Assembly: GCA_050633705.1 (NCBI GenBank)
Contig: JBOEGZ010000009.1
Span: forward strand, 1 to 64,000
Source of the DNA: JAJFHI01 sp050633705
GTDB lineage: Bacteria > Pseudomonadota > Alphaproteobacteria > Rhizobiales > Hyphomicrobiaceae
Direction of reading: 5' to 3'
Length of the DNA stretch: 64,000 bases
In this document: piece after piece, positions 1-7,729 of the stretch
Layout of the letters: the number at the start of each line of letters is the position of its first letter
How positions within the stretch are numbered: position 1 is the first letter of the stretch
Made by a program: the position numbers and the translations under genes
Notes under the pieces: generated by a model
What the model was told of the DNA's origin: nothing
The model's database searches: none
Seen by the model: only the letters and a program-made list of their open reading frames with translations

Positions 1-285
1 AAAGGCACCGCGGTCTGTGAGAGTCAAATCGTCAAACTTGCAGCGGATACAAATTTTATTTCGTGCGGCTTCGCCGTCAGGCTGGTGAAAATCTTCTTCA
101 TCAACTCGAAAATATTCTTGATCGCGCGTACCAAAGACTAGTCGAAGCGCATCAACTATCGCGGTTTTACCGGTATCATTTTCTCCGACAATTGCGGTAA
201 GTCCTGGCCTAAGTTCCAGAATGAGGGCTTTGTCGTTCTCCCCGAAAATCCTGAAATTCTCGATTTTGATTTCGGCAAGAAACAT
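1..285 (-). CDS. OLD-family ATP-dependent endonuclease / AAA ATPase, N-terminal part (cut by window edge)
   Basis: Reading the minus strand from an ATG at 285-283 gives 95 codons with no stop before the left edge, so only the N-terminus is present. The protein starts MFLAEIKIENFRIFGEN and carries a Walker A loop GENDTGKTAI near residues 36-45, followed by VDALRLVFG. This 'xIxNFRxF...xGENxxGKT' layout is that of the ABC-type ATPase domain of OLD-family nucleases and RecF/SMC-like proteins; the Toprim nuclease half would lie outside the window. A GAGGG ribosome-binding site sits just upstream of the ATG. OLD proteins often act in phage defence or DNA repair, frequently on islands; here it lies about 1 kb from a tRNA gene. 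A RecF-like ATPase without a nuclease domain is the alternative. Confidence 0.8.
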   Translation of the reverse strand, partial: MFLAEIKIENFRIFGENDKALILELRPGLTAIVGENDTGKTAIVDALRLVFGTRDQEYFRVDEEDFHQPDGEAARNKICIRCKFDDLTLTDRGAF

Positions 286-469
286 TTTTTCCCTCTTGTT
301 TCCAACGCCACAATTTGAGGAGTTTCTGGTAGAGGCAGGCAAGTTCCGGATCTGTCAAAATACGGTCAACGTCGTCTCTTTCCCTAGTTTTCAGATCTTG
401 CTCGTTCGTCTCATTATTGCTTGGCCACAACCAGTTCCAGCGCGACTGGAAGCCGCAAAAAAACGACAT
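209..469 (-). CDS. small hypothetical ORF overlapping the OLD start
   Basis: An 86-codon ORF begins at ATG 469-467 behind a strong GAGGAG site and ends at 209, overlapping the OLD-family gene by 77 bases in another frame. The N-terminus is aromatic (several Trp and Phe) and the middle is charged (ERDDVDRILTDPELACLYQK). I do not recognise it. The good ribosome-binding site argues for translation, while the long overlap argues against a normal gene. It could be a leader ORF, or the remnant of an upstream gene whose end was replaced. The last ~25 codons share DNA with the OLD N-terminus and need not be meaningful. Confidence 0.3.
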   Translation of the reverse strand: MSFFCGFQSRWNWLWPSNNETNEQDLKTRERDDVDRILTDPELACLYQKLLKLWRWKQEGKNVSCRNQNREFQDFRGERQSPHSGT

Positions 470-539
470 CAAATGCTCCTCAACATTGGCATGTATCTAA
501 TGCGCCATTGCATCCTCCAACCTATATCATCAGTATAAA

Positions 540-1238
540 TATTATTCGAGCGTAATCCAGCAATACCGGCAGAATTTTGTTTTTGTTCGTTTTCGGTCCC
601 ATGCAGCTTCGAGCATCCGGAGACAGGTCCACCGATTTTGGGTTATGCGGAGTTGGAGTGGTTACGCATCCACTCTTGGGCACAAACGTGTACTAGCAAG
701 CACCTCTGCAATTGATCATCGCGGAAGACTGAGCCTCGCCTGGCATGCCGTTATTTCCCACTGCTGCGGTAGACCTAGAGGCCTGCAATCTCGGGCCGTT
801 GCATTATCAGCTTCATCGTAGCACATCGATGTTTCACACCACTAGGTCGGCCCGGCGTTTGACATTCTGAACAAGCAACAGCTGTAACGCCGATTTCCCT
901 ACCCCGCGCCCCGGTTTCGCAATGCGCCGCAAGTCGACGAATTAGGTTTGAATTTGAACTCAGATACGGGAAAGACGACAGCGACAGCAATCGACGGGTT
1001 TGCCAGTTGCACTAAGCCATTGACAAAACTGTTGAGGCGACGGCTTCGACAACTTCGACGGCTCATTTTTTAAAAAGGAATAAAATACTGGGGTAATACT
1101 CCTACGAGCCTCGGCCCAACCAAACGGACTGCCTCGTGAGCACCAAAAACTGGTCGCGAAATTCGATCCTGTGCTTACCCCATGCTTACCCGGTATCGGA
1201 AACGCTCTGACTGTGTTGATGTAACTAATTGAAATCAC
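540..1238. other. gene-poor stretch between the small ORF and tRNA-Arg
   Basis: About 700 bases without a convincing gene. Open frames here are short, Cys/Ser-rich and lack ribosome-binding sites. An 8-base motif GGTAAGCA occurs twice in tandem on the minus strand near 1178-1196. The location, just beyond the 3' end of a tRNA gene and next to an OLD-type gene, is where decayed integrated elements are often found, but no integrase or attachment-site duplication could be recognised. Confidence 0.5.
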
Positions 1239-1315
1239 TGGCGACCCCGGCGCGATTCGAACGCGCGACCTCCAGATTAGGAATCTGATGCTCTATCCTG
1301 CTGAGCTACGGGGCC
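1239..1315 (-). tRNA. tRNA-Arg (anticodon CCT)
   Basis: The minus strand folds into a standard 77-nt cloverleaf. The acceptor stem is GGCCCCG pairing with CGGGGTC, the D stem is GCTC/GAGC, and the anticodon stem TCAGA/TCTGG carries the loop TTCCTAA with anticodon CCT. The T arm is GCGCG-TTCGAAT-CGCGC, followed by a discriminator G and an encoded CCA at 1241-1239. It reads the rare AGG arginine codon. tRNA genes of this kind are common integration sites, and accessory DNA lies on its 3' side. Confidence 0.97.
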
Positions 1316-1863
1316 GTTGAGACGAGACCACGATCGGCATGTCGTCGATGTCGCTTTTAACAAATATCTTGGGGTGGCCCAAACTCAAGACTGCTGTGAA
1401 ATTCTAAACAAAAGCACAAGACCAAAAAACACGCGCATCAGCACAAAATGAAGAAACTTCCATTTGGCAAGCTTGGTCATGACCAACAATCTTTGGTTGT
1501 TTTAATGTTGATGGGTGAAAAAGTCCTGGAAAATTTTTCACGGCCGCGAAGTAGCTTAGCAGAGTACACAGATATATTTTATCAATCTATTACAATGCAT
1601 TATACTTCGTTTCGCGCACCGAAACTTTGCCAGCGCACAGATCTGTGGCTCCAAATATATCAAATTTATGCAATTTAAGATTGCATAACACGATTCATTT
1701 CAACATCATACGTTGATAGATGCGGCGGCGGTCTTAATGCTGATTCTCATTGCCGTTGGCCAACGACAGTATGCGTCATTTAGCGTTGAGAACCAAATAA
1801 GTCCGCACGCGAATTTACACCACCTATTCATTGCCTCGCACCATTTAAATTGGAAGAAATCTG
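1316..1863. other. AT-rich intergenic region upstream of the RTX gene
   Basis: About 550 bases without a supported gene. One 76-codon plus-strand ORF (1448-1678, MKKLPFGKLGHDQQ...) is open, but it has no clear ribosome-binding site or recognisable motif and lies in AT-rich DNA, so it is not called. The stretch probably holds the tRNA promoter (minus strand) and the RTX promoter and control region (plus strand). Confidence 0.5.
1668..1686. promoter_or_regulatory. inverted repeat upstream of the RTX gene
   Basis: ATGCAAT (1668-1674) and ATTGCAT (1680-1686) form a perfect 7-bp inverted repeat around a 5-base spacer in AT-rich DNA, about 180 bases upstream of the RTX start codon. The form fits a dimeric repressor or activator operator, but no cognate regulator is encoded nearby. 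The assignment is by symmetry only. Confidence 0.3.
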
Positions 1864-4800
1864 ATGACAGCAACTATTCGAATTGAATTCGTCCCAGTGC
1901 TTGGGTTCGGTCTGGACGGCCTCAACGCAAGTCATCTGCATCTGGTTTTCCAACCGAGCAACAGCACTGAAGATCAACAACACGAATGGTTCGTCATTGA
2001 AGGCGTCGTTAACTCAGGACAAGACACCCTCGGCGTTGAAGGTGGCTCAGGGGCACTGACGTTGGCTGATGCAAACAATGCGGCCACTCCCGAAGAACTC
2101 GTTGACAAAATTGGTACCCCTTCAAGCCGAGGATCGCGCATCCTGCCGTTTAACAGTGCTGAAACCGCATGGCTCGACATCACCCTCAACGGTCGCCAAA
2201 TCGATCTCCAGGAATTGCCTTACAAAGCATTTGGTCAGTCCGCCGGAACGGCAACGATCAACTCAACATCTGTAATTGCCTCGCTGCTTTATTACGCTGG
2301 CCTTAACATCAACGATCATTTGCCAGCTGGCATTGGCCGTTCTCCAGGACGAACAACACTTGTCGGCCGCCCAGTCGGCGAAGAAATGCGGATCGTTGAA
2401 GACTTCACAAACCTGTTTGGTGGAAAGGGCGACGACATATTTTTCGGAACGGACAGCAGTTCAACTGAAAAATTCTTTGGTGGACAAGACAATGACATCT
2501 TCCGATTTTCAGGCGGTCCGGACGTTTATCACGGCGGCCACGAAGGCCTCGACTACGAAAACGATGGCATCGATACGGTTGACTACACGGATGTGAACCA
2601 AGCCATCATTCTAAAAAGCGATGTTTCAATTGCCCACAATCTCCCCGACTACATCGTCAAGACACCGGAAGGCGACGACAAGTTTTTCTCGATTGAGCGT
2701 ATTCAGTGGGGCGATAAAAAAGACACGATCGAATTTGGGCCAGGTGTCGACGTTATTGAAGATGGAATCTACATCGATTTAAGAGGAGCCGACGCACCGG
2801 AAGGCGACGAATTTAGTCTTATCAACGAAAGTACCAACCTTGTTATAAATCGCTCGACCCAAACAGCACTTTGGATTCAAGCTGAAAGTGTGACCGATAA
2901 CAAACTCGGTATCTATCTGGAATCTGCTGAAACCATCATAAGTGGCAAGGGTGACGATAGAATTTACGTCTCTGAAGGGCTGGTCAGGGTTGACGGTGGT
3001 GAAGGCGACGACCTGATCGATGCTCGTTTCGCTGAAGCGTTCTCTGAAAACAGTCCAGAGGGATATGATATCGAACTGCTCGGCGGTTCTGGCGATGATA
3101 CTCTGGTCAGCGGCGCAGGAAAAACCTTTGCCGACGGCGGTGATGGTCAAGACACCTTCATCTTATCAGCTTTGTCGCAATCAGGCGGCGACACGGTCGA
3201 ATTTGTAATCGATGGTGCTGACAATCGTGACGAGCTCTTTATTCCCTACAACTTCCTTTATTCCGAAACGTCGGGAACGTTCGAAGGATCTCCACTGTTT
3301 CAGGTCAAGGGTGCTGGCGATGAAGCAGACATTCTCGCTGACTTCGGAAACGTACCAAACACATCAATGTCATTTGAATGGCTGACTGGAGAACAACTCA
3401 TCGGAACCTTCAACACCGTTGAAGGATTGATCGATTTCTCATCTTCAATCATATTCGAGATGAGCAACTCAGATCTCATTATTTCCGTCATACCGGGAAC
3501 TGTGACACAACAAGATTTGTACGATGAAAACGGCGATCTCATAGACACCGCAGTGTTCTCACTACTTGATCAAGAACGACAAACAATCATTCGCGTTCTA
3601 GACTTCCAGCCCGGGGACTTAGGCATCAACTTCTATGACATTGGCGATGCTGTTGATATCGAAGTCAATGGTAACTTCGGTACGACTTACGAAAACTGGG
3701 ACCAAGTTGTAGAGACTCTGACCAACAACGGTCAGCTTGATGCTGCCTTCGACGATGTGCGTCCAGATGCACCGGAATCCGATCCCAATGGCTACGATGA
3801 TCCAGAAAGCGGAGGCTCTAGCGAAAACCCGACCGAGCATATTGTTGGGACTATAGCTGACGACATCATAACTGCGGTTGGCGTCGGCCGAAACAACATC
3901 GACGGCGGTGACGGCGATGACACGATAACGGGTGGATCACAAAACGATACGCTTGATGGCGGCGCGGGTGACGATCAATTATCAGGAGGCGATGGAAACG
4001 ATTCATACAATGTCGACTCCGCTGGTGACACAGTTATAGAATTGGCAGGTGGGGGAAGCGATACAGTCACAAGCTCGGTCTCATATGGTCTCGACCTAAA
4101 CATTGAAAACCTCATACTTGCAGGTAATGCTTTAACGGGTACCGGAAACTCGGAAAACAATTTGTTATTGGGTAACGCCGAAGCCAATACTTTGTTAGGC
4201 CTCGCAGGCAATGACACACTCATCGGCGGTGCAAATAACGACACACTCAGTGGTGGCGTTGGCAGCGATACTTACATTTTCAATACCGGGGATGGCAATG
4301 ACACCATACAAGATTCAGGTGCAGCGCAAGACTTCGATCGGCTGGTTATCGGAGGCGGACTGACAGCTAACGATTTGAATTTTGTAAGGCTCTCCAGCAG
4401 CCCAGACGACATTACAATTCAGCTGTCTTCGGGTGAGAGCATCGTCGTCGAACAACAACTGTTAGGCGCAAGTTACGGCATCGATGAAATCGAGTTTTCG
4501 AATGGTGATACACTCGATCGCTCAGAAATAGACTTGCTCAGCAATGCCGCCGCCGTCGTCGCCAACGATCCACCCATCGCGGTTGATGATTTTCCTTTTG
4601 CTGTTTCTGAAACAACAGGAGTCGTTTTCGCGCAAACACTGCTTCAAAATGATAGCGATGCAAACGGTGACACCTTATCGGTCGTGTCGGTGCAGGACGT
4701 TGTTGGCGGAACGGCCATATTAAACATCGATGGAAATATCGACATCACAGCAGATGAGAATGGCGACGGCGTTGTTGACTTCATTTATACAATTTCTGAC

Positions 4801-6543
4801 GGTAACGGCGGAACATCGACAGCACTTGCTACGGTTATTGTCACACCTGCCGACGATGCACCAACGGTCGAAATTGTAAATGGAACAAATAGCGCTGATG
4901 TGATTTCCGGAACGCCTGATGACGATGTGATTTACGCTGAACAAGGAAGCGATATCATAAATGGCGGTGATGGATCGGATATTCTCAATGGTGGCGCCGG
5001 TGCAGACGAACTTAATGGTGGTGCTGATCGCGACTATCTGTTTGGAGGAAATGGCATCGATCTCCTAAACGGTGATAATGGTGATGATAGTCTCGACGGC
5101 GGGTCTGGAGACGACGTTCTCAATGGCGGCACTGGCAACGACACCTTATTGGGAGGAAACCAAAACGACACGCTGAACGGCGAGTCTGGCAATGATACGC
5201 TCAATGGTGGGTTTGGCGCCGATATTCTCAATGGCGGAATTGGCCTAGATATCCTAAACGGCGATAACGGCAATGACGAACTCAATGGCGGAGATAACGA
5301 CGACATACTCTCGGGCGGAAATGGTGCGGATCTTCTCAACGGCGATGCCGGAGCTGACAATCTGGACGGCGGATCTGGCGATGATGTGCTCAATGGCGGC
5401 GACGGGGACGACACTCTTGCCGGCGGAAACCGTCACGACACACTGAATGGTGATGCTGGAAACGATACGCTCAATGGTGGCTTTGGAGCCGATATTCTCA
5501 ACGGTGGAATTGGTCTGGATATCTTAAACGGTGACAACGGAAACGATACGCTCAATGGCGGAGATAACGACGACATACTCTCGGGCGGTAACGGTGCGGA
5601 TCTTCTCAACGGCGATGCCGGAGCTGACAATCTGGACGGCGGATCTGGCGATGATGTGCTCAATGGCGGCGACGGCAACGACACCCTTGCCGGTGGAAAT
5701 CAAGCCGACACACTGAATGGTGATGCCGGAAACGATACGCTCAATGGTGGCTTTGGAGCCGATATTCTCAACGGTGGAATTGGTCTGGATATCTTAAACG
5801 GTGACAACGGAAACGATACGCTCAATGGCGGAGATAACGACGACATACTTTCGGGCGGAAATGGTGCGGATCTTCTCAACGGCGATGCCGGAGCTGACAA
5901 TCTGGACGGCGGATCTGGCGATGATGTGCTCAATGGCGGCGACGGGGACGACACTCTTGCCGGCGGAAACCGTCACGACACACTGAATGGTGATGCCGGA
6001 AACGATACGCTCAATGGTGGCTTTGGAGCCGATATTCTCAATGGTGGAATTGGTCTGGATATCTTAAACGGCGACAACGGCAACGATGAACTCAACGGCG
6101 GAAACGACGACGACAACCTTTCAGGTGGAAATGGGTCAGACGTGCTCAACGGCGATGCCGGTTCCGACCACCTCGATGGGGGTTCGGGTTATGACACACT
6201 TAACGGAGGCGATGGAGACGATACTCTGGACGGTGGGCGCCAAGACGACTTTCTCAATGGTGGTACCGGTAATGACGTCCTCACTGGTGGAAATGGAGAC
6301 GATCGGTTTGTCTTTGCCGCAAACTTCGGCCACGACGAAATCACTGATTTCCAAGACACGGCTTCAGTAAACGACGTGCTGGAATTCTCAAACACCTTGT
6401 TCGCCGACTACGTGGACCTTATGGCCGCTGCATCACAAATTGGATCAGATGTGGTCATCTCACTTGATCAAGACAACAGCGTCACTTTACGCAACACTCA
6501 ACTTGGCACGCTTGATGAAGCTGATTTTTCTTTCGTCGCCTAG
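1864..6543 (+). CDS. large RTX (haemolysin-type calcium-binding repeat) protein, probable type I secretion substrate
   Basis: A 1559-residue acidic protein with no N-terminal signal peptide and no cysteine-rich region, as expected for type I secretion. The N-terminal ~185 residues are an unrecognised domain. RTX nonapeptides of the GGxGxDxLx type begin near residue 187 (GGKGDDIFFG), recur at ~660-820 and dominate ~1010-1490. A cadherin-like module lies at ~900-1000 (NDPPIAVDD ... ISDGNGGTSTA). The last ~70 residues (FGHDEITDFQ ... ending DEADFSFVA) resemble the C-terminal secretion region of serralysin-like RTX proteins. Residues ~1080-1439 are built from near-identical 90-residue units. A GGAAG site precedes the ATG, and a hairpin terminator follows. 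No TolC/HlyB/HlyD genes are in the window. The role could be adhesin, S-layer-like protein or enzyme; no catalytic motif was seen. Confidence 0.9.
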   Translation: MTATIRIEFVPVLGFGLDGLNASHLHLVFQPSNSTEDQQHEWFVIEGVVNSGQDTLGVEGGSGALTLADANNAATPEELVDKIGTPSSRGSRILPFNSAETAWLDITLNGRQIDLQELPYKAFGQSAGTATINSTSVIASLLYYAGLNINDHLPAGIGRSPGRTTLVGRPVGEEMRIVEDFTNLFGGKGDDIFFGTDSSSTEKFFGGQDNDIFRFSGGPDVYHGGHEGLDYENDGIDTVDYTDVNQAIILKSDVSIAHNLPDYIVKTPEGDDKFFSIERIQWGDKKDTIEFGPGVDVIEDGIYIDLRGADAPEGDEFSLINESTNLVINRSTQTALWIQAESVTDNKLGIYLESAETIISGKGDDRIYVSEGLVRVDGGEGDDLIDARFAEAFSENSPEGYDIELLGGSGDDTLVSGAGKTFADGGDGQDTFILSALSQSGGDTVEFVIDGADNRDELFIPYNFLYSETSGTFEGSPLFQVKGAGDEADILADFGNVPNTSMSFEWLTGEQLIGTFNTVEGLIDFSSSIIFEMSNSDLIISVIPGTVTQQDLYDENGDLIDTAVFSLLDQERQTIIRVLDFQPGDLGINFYDIGDAVDIEVNGNFGTTYENWDQVVETLTNNGQLDAAFDDVRPDAPESDPNGYDDPESGGSSENPTEHIVGTIADDIITAVGVGRNNIDGGDGDDTITGGSQNDTLDGGAGDDQLSGGDGNDSYNVDSAGDTVIELAGGGSDTVTSSVSYGLDLNIENLILAGNALTGTGNSENNLLLGNAEANTLLGLAGNDTLIGGANNDTLSGGVGSDTYIFNTGDGNDTIQDSGAAQDFDRLVIGGGLTANDLNFVRLSSSPDDITIQLSSGESIVVEQQLLGASYGIDEIEFSNGDTLDRSEIDLLSNAAAVVANDPPIAVDDFPFAVSETTGVVFAQTLLQNDSDANGDTLSVVSVQDVVGGTAILNIDGNIDITADENGDGVVDFIYTISDGNGGTSTALATVIVTPADDAPTVEIVNGTNSADVISGTPDDDVIYAEQGSDIINGGDGSDILNGGAGADELNGGADRDYLFGGNGIDLLNGDNGDDSLDGGSGDDVLNGGTGNDTLLGGNQNDTLNGESGNDTLNGGFGADILNGGIGLDILNGDNGNDELNGGDNDDILSGGNGADLLNGDAGADNLDGGSGDDVLNGGDGDDTLAGGNRHDTLNGDAGNDTLNGGFGADILNGGIGLDILNGDNGNDTLNGGDNDDILSGGNGADLLNGDAGADNLDGGSGDDVLNGGDGNDTLAGGNQADTLNGDAGNDTLNGGFGADILNGGIGLDILNGDNGNDTLNGGDNDDILSGGNGADLLNGDAGADNLDGGSGDDVLNGGDGDDTLAGGNRHDTLNGDAGNDTLNGGFGADILNGGIGLDILNGDNGNDELNGGNDDDNLSGGNGSDVLNGDAGSDHLDGGSGYDTLNGGDGDDTLDGGRQDDFLNGGTGNDVLTGGNGDDRFVFAANFGHDEITDFQDTASVNDVLEFSNTLFADYVDLMAAASQIGSDVVISLDQDNSVTLRNTQLGTLDEADFSFVA
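5101..6180 (+). repeat. 270-bp higher-order tandem repeat inside the RTX gene (four copies)
   Basis: The phrase starting GG(A/G)TCTGG(C/A)GA recurs at 5101, 5371, 5641 and 5911, giving a period of exactly 270 bases (90 residues, ten nonapeptides). Copies 2-4 are almost identical at the DNA level, differing at scattered sites (for example AACCGTCACGACACA in copies 2 and 4 against AATCAAGCCGACACA in copy 3). Copy 1 is more diverged, and a degenerate fifth unit begins at 6181. Synonymous sites are also conserved, so recent duplication or gene conversion is more likely than selection on the protein alone. Confidence 0.95.
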
Positions 6544-6561
6544 TTGCAAAGCGACTGGAAT

Positions 6562-6604
6562 AAAAAACGACAGCGGGGGGCCTGGTCCTCGCGCTGTTTT
6601 TCTC
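6562..6604 (+). terminator. rho-independent terminator after the RTX gene
   Basis: ACAGCG and CGCTGT pair around a G-rich loop, followed by a T run (TTTTTCTC). It starts about 20 bases after the RTX stop codon. The A run before the stem suggests it could also work in the opposite direction. Confidence 0.8.
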
Positions 6605-6741
6605 TCAAAGAACACTTTTCCAACTCTGCCACCCTTGCACGCAAAGATTATTGAGGCGAAGATTTAACACCTTCTGTCGATGACCATTTGAGTTTGATGA
6701 TTTCCTGTTGGCCGACCCATAACCCTGGCGCACCGTATTTA

Positions 6742-7656
6742 ATGGCGAGATTTGCAGCTCTCCTTTTTCCAGCATTGCTGTTTTTTTCTATCACAAGTGT
6801 CATCATTCCCACCGAATTGGCCTCTGAACCAACGGCAATCGCCTGCAAAGGCCACGCTGGTGCGTTGCGTGGCGTGACAGGCGTTGTTGACGGAGAAACA
6901 CTGTCACTTGATGATGGCAGTCAGGTCCGTTTGGTTGGCGCACTTTCGCCCCGCGCCTGGGATGGTAATACGGCTGTCGGAACGTGGCAGCCAGAACAAG
7001 ATGCAATCGCCGCGCTAAAGACCCTGACCACCGGAAAGTCGATCCGGTTGTACGATCTTGATGGACAACGTCACGATCGCTATGGCCGCAGATTGGCGCA
7101 AGTCGATATAATTACGAACTCCGAAAATCAAAACGAGAATATTTGGCTTCAAGCTGAGATGATAAAGCGCGGTCACGCCCGCGCTTATGGACATCCCGGC
7201 AACCTTGCCTGCCTCTCTCAATTGCAAAAATTCGAAACCGTGGCGCAAGCAGCACGAATTGGGCTTTGGGCCAACGCTGCATATGGGGTTCGCTCGGCGG
7301 CCAATACCAACGAACTCAATCGCTATCTTGCCACCTACCAGCTCGTGTCAGGCACGATCACGGGTGTGACAAAACGAAAAAGATATACTTACTTAAATTT
7401 TGCACCTGGGCCATCCGGAGATGTGAAAAAACCTGCAAAGAATAAGCCTCCAGGCGCCAACGCGGATACGCCAACACCCAGTTGGCGAACCGATTTCACG
7501 ATCTACATTCCAAGAAACAATATCGGCAAAGAGGGCGCCGCAATTTTCTCCAACGAGATTGTTGGAAAATCGATCATTGTCCGAGGATGGCTGGAAAACC
7601 GAAATGGCCCGGCGATCCAACTTCACGATATCTCTCAGATCAAATTCTTAAATTAA
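6742..7656 (+). CDS. exported SNase-fold (thermonuclease-like) protein with degenerate active site
   Basis: About 304 residues from ATG 6742. This start is chosen because it opens directly into a signal peptide (MARFAALLFPALLFFSITS...); longer upstream starts add a non-signal-like tail. The SNase fold is seen in GVVDGETLSL, VRLVGALSPRAWD and DRYGRRLAQV. Aligned with staphylococcal nuclease, Arg35 (VRL) and Arg87 (YGRR) are kept, but Asp21 is Glu, Asp40 is Leu and Glu43 is Arg, so calcium binding and general-base catalysis look lost. The C-terminal ~130 residues form a second domain with a Pro/Lys-rich linker (KKPAKNKPPGAN). Likely periplasmic. It could bind nucleic acid or protein rather than cut. 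A terminator follows at once, and the gene converges on carD. Confidence 0.75.
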   Translation: MARFAALLFPALLFFSITSVIIPTELASEPTAIACKGHAGALRGVTGVVDGETLSLDDGSQVRLVGALSPRAWDGNTAVGTWQPEQDAIAALKTLTTGKSIRLYDLDGQRHDRYGRRLAQVDIITNSENQNENIWLQAEMIKRGHARAYGHPGNLACLSQLQKFETVAQAARIGLWANAAYGVRSAANTNELNRYLATYQLVSGTITGVTKRKRYTYLNFAPGPSGDVKKPAKNKPPGANADTPTPSWRTDFTIYIPRNNIGKEGAAIFSNEIVGKSIIVRGWLENRNGPAIQLHDISQIKFLN

Positions 7657-7659
7657 AAA

Positions 7660-7700
7660 AACCGCCCGACTGCAACAGCAATCAGACGGTTCTTTTTTAT
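7660..7700. terminator. bidirectional terminator between the SNase-like gene and carD
   Basis: AACCGCCCGACTG pairs imperfectly with CAGACGGTT across a short loop. It is flanked by an A run on the left and TTCTTTTTT on the right, so it can serve the plus-strand gene and, less strongly, the convergent carD gene ending at 7730. Confidence 0.75.
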
Positions 7701-7729
7701 TGATAACCCAGACGGGCGGGACTTAAGGA

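Noticed and set aside
1448..1678. 76-codon plus-strand ORF in AT-rich DNA
   Set aside because: No ribosome-binding site, no motif, and the second half reads like noncoding AT-rich sequence.
5034..5954. Several minus-strand Pro/Ser-rich open frames opposite the RTX repeats
   Set aside because: They are the antisense reading of the GGxGxDxL repeat and repeat with the same period; no ribosome-binding sites.
5101..6180. Regularly spaced repeats considered as a CRISPR array
   Set aside because: The repeat is a 270-base coding unit in frame, with no short repeats separated by unique spacers.
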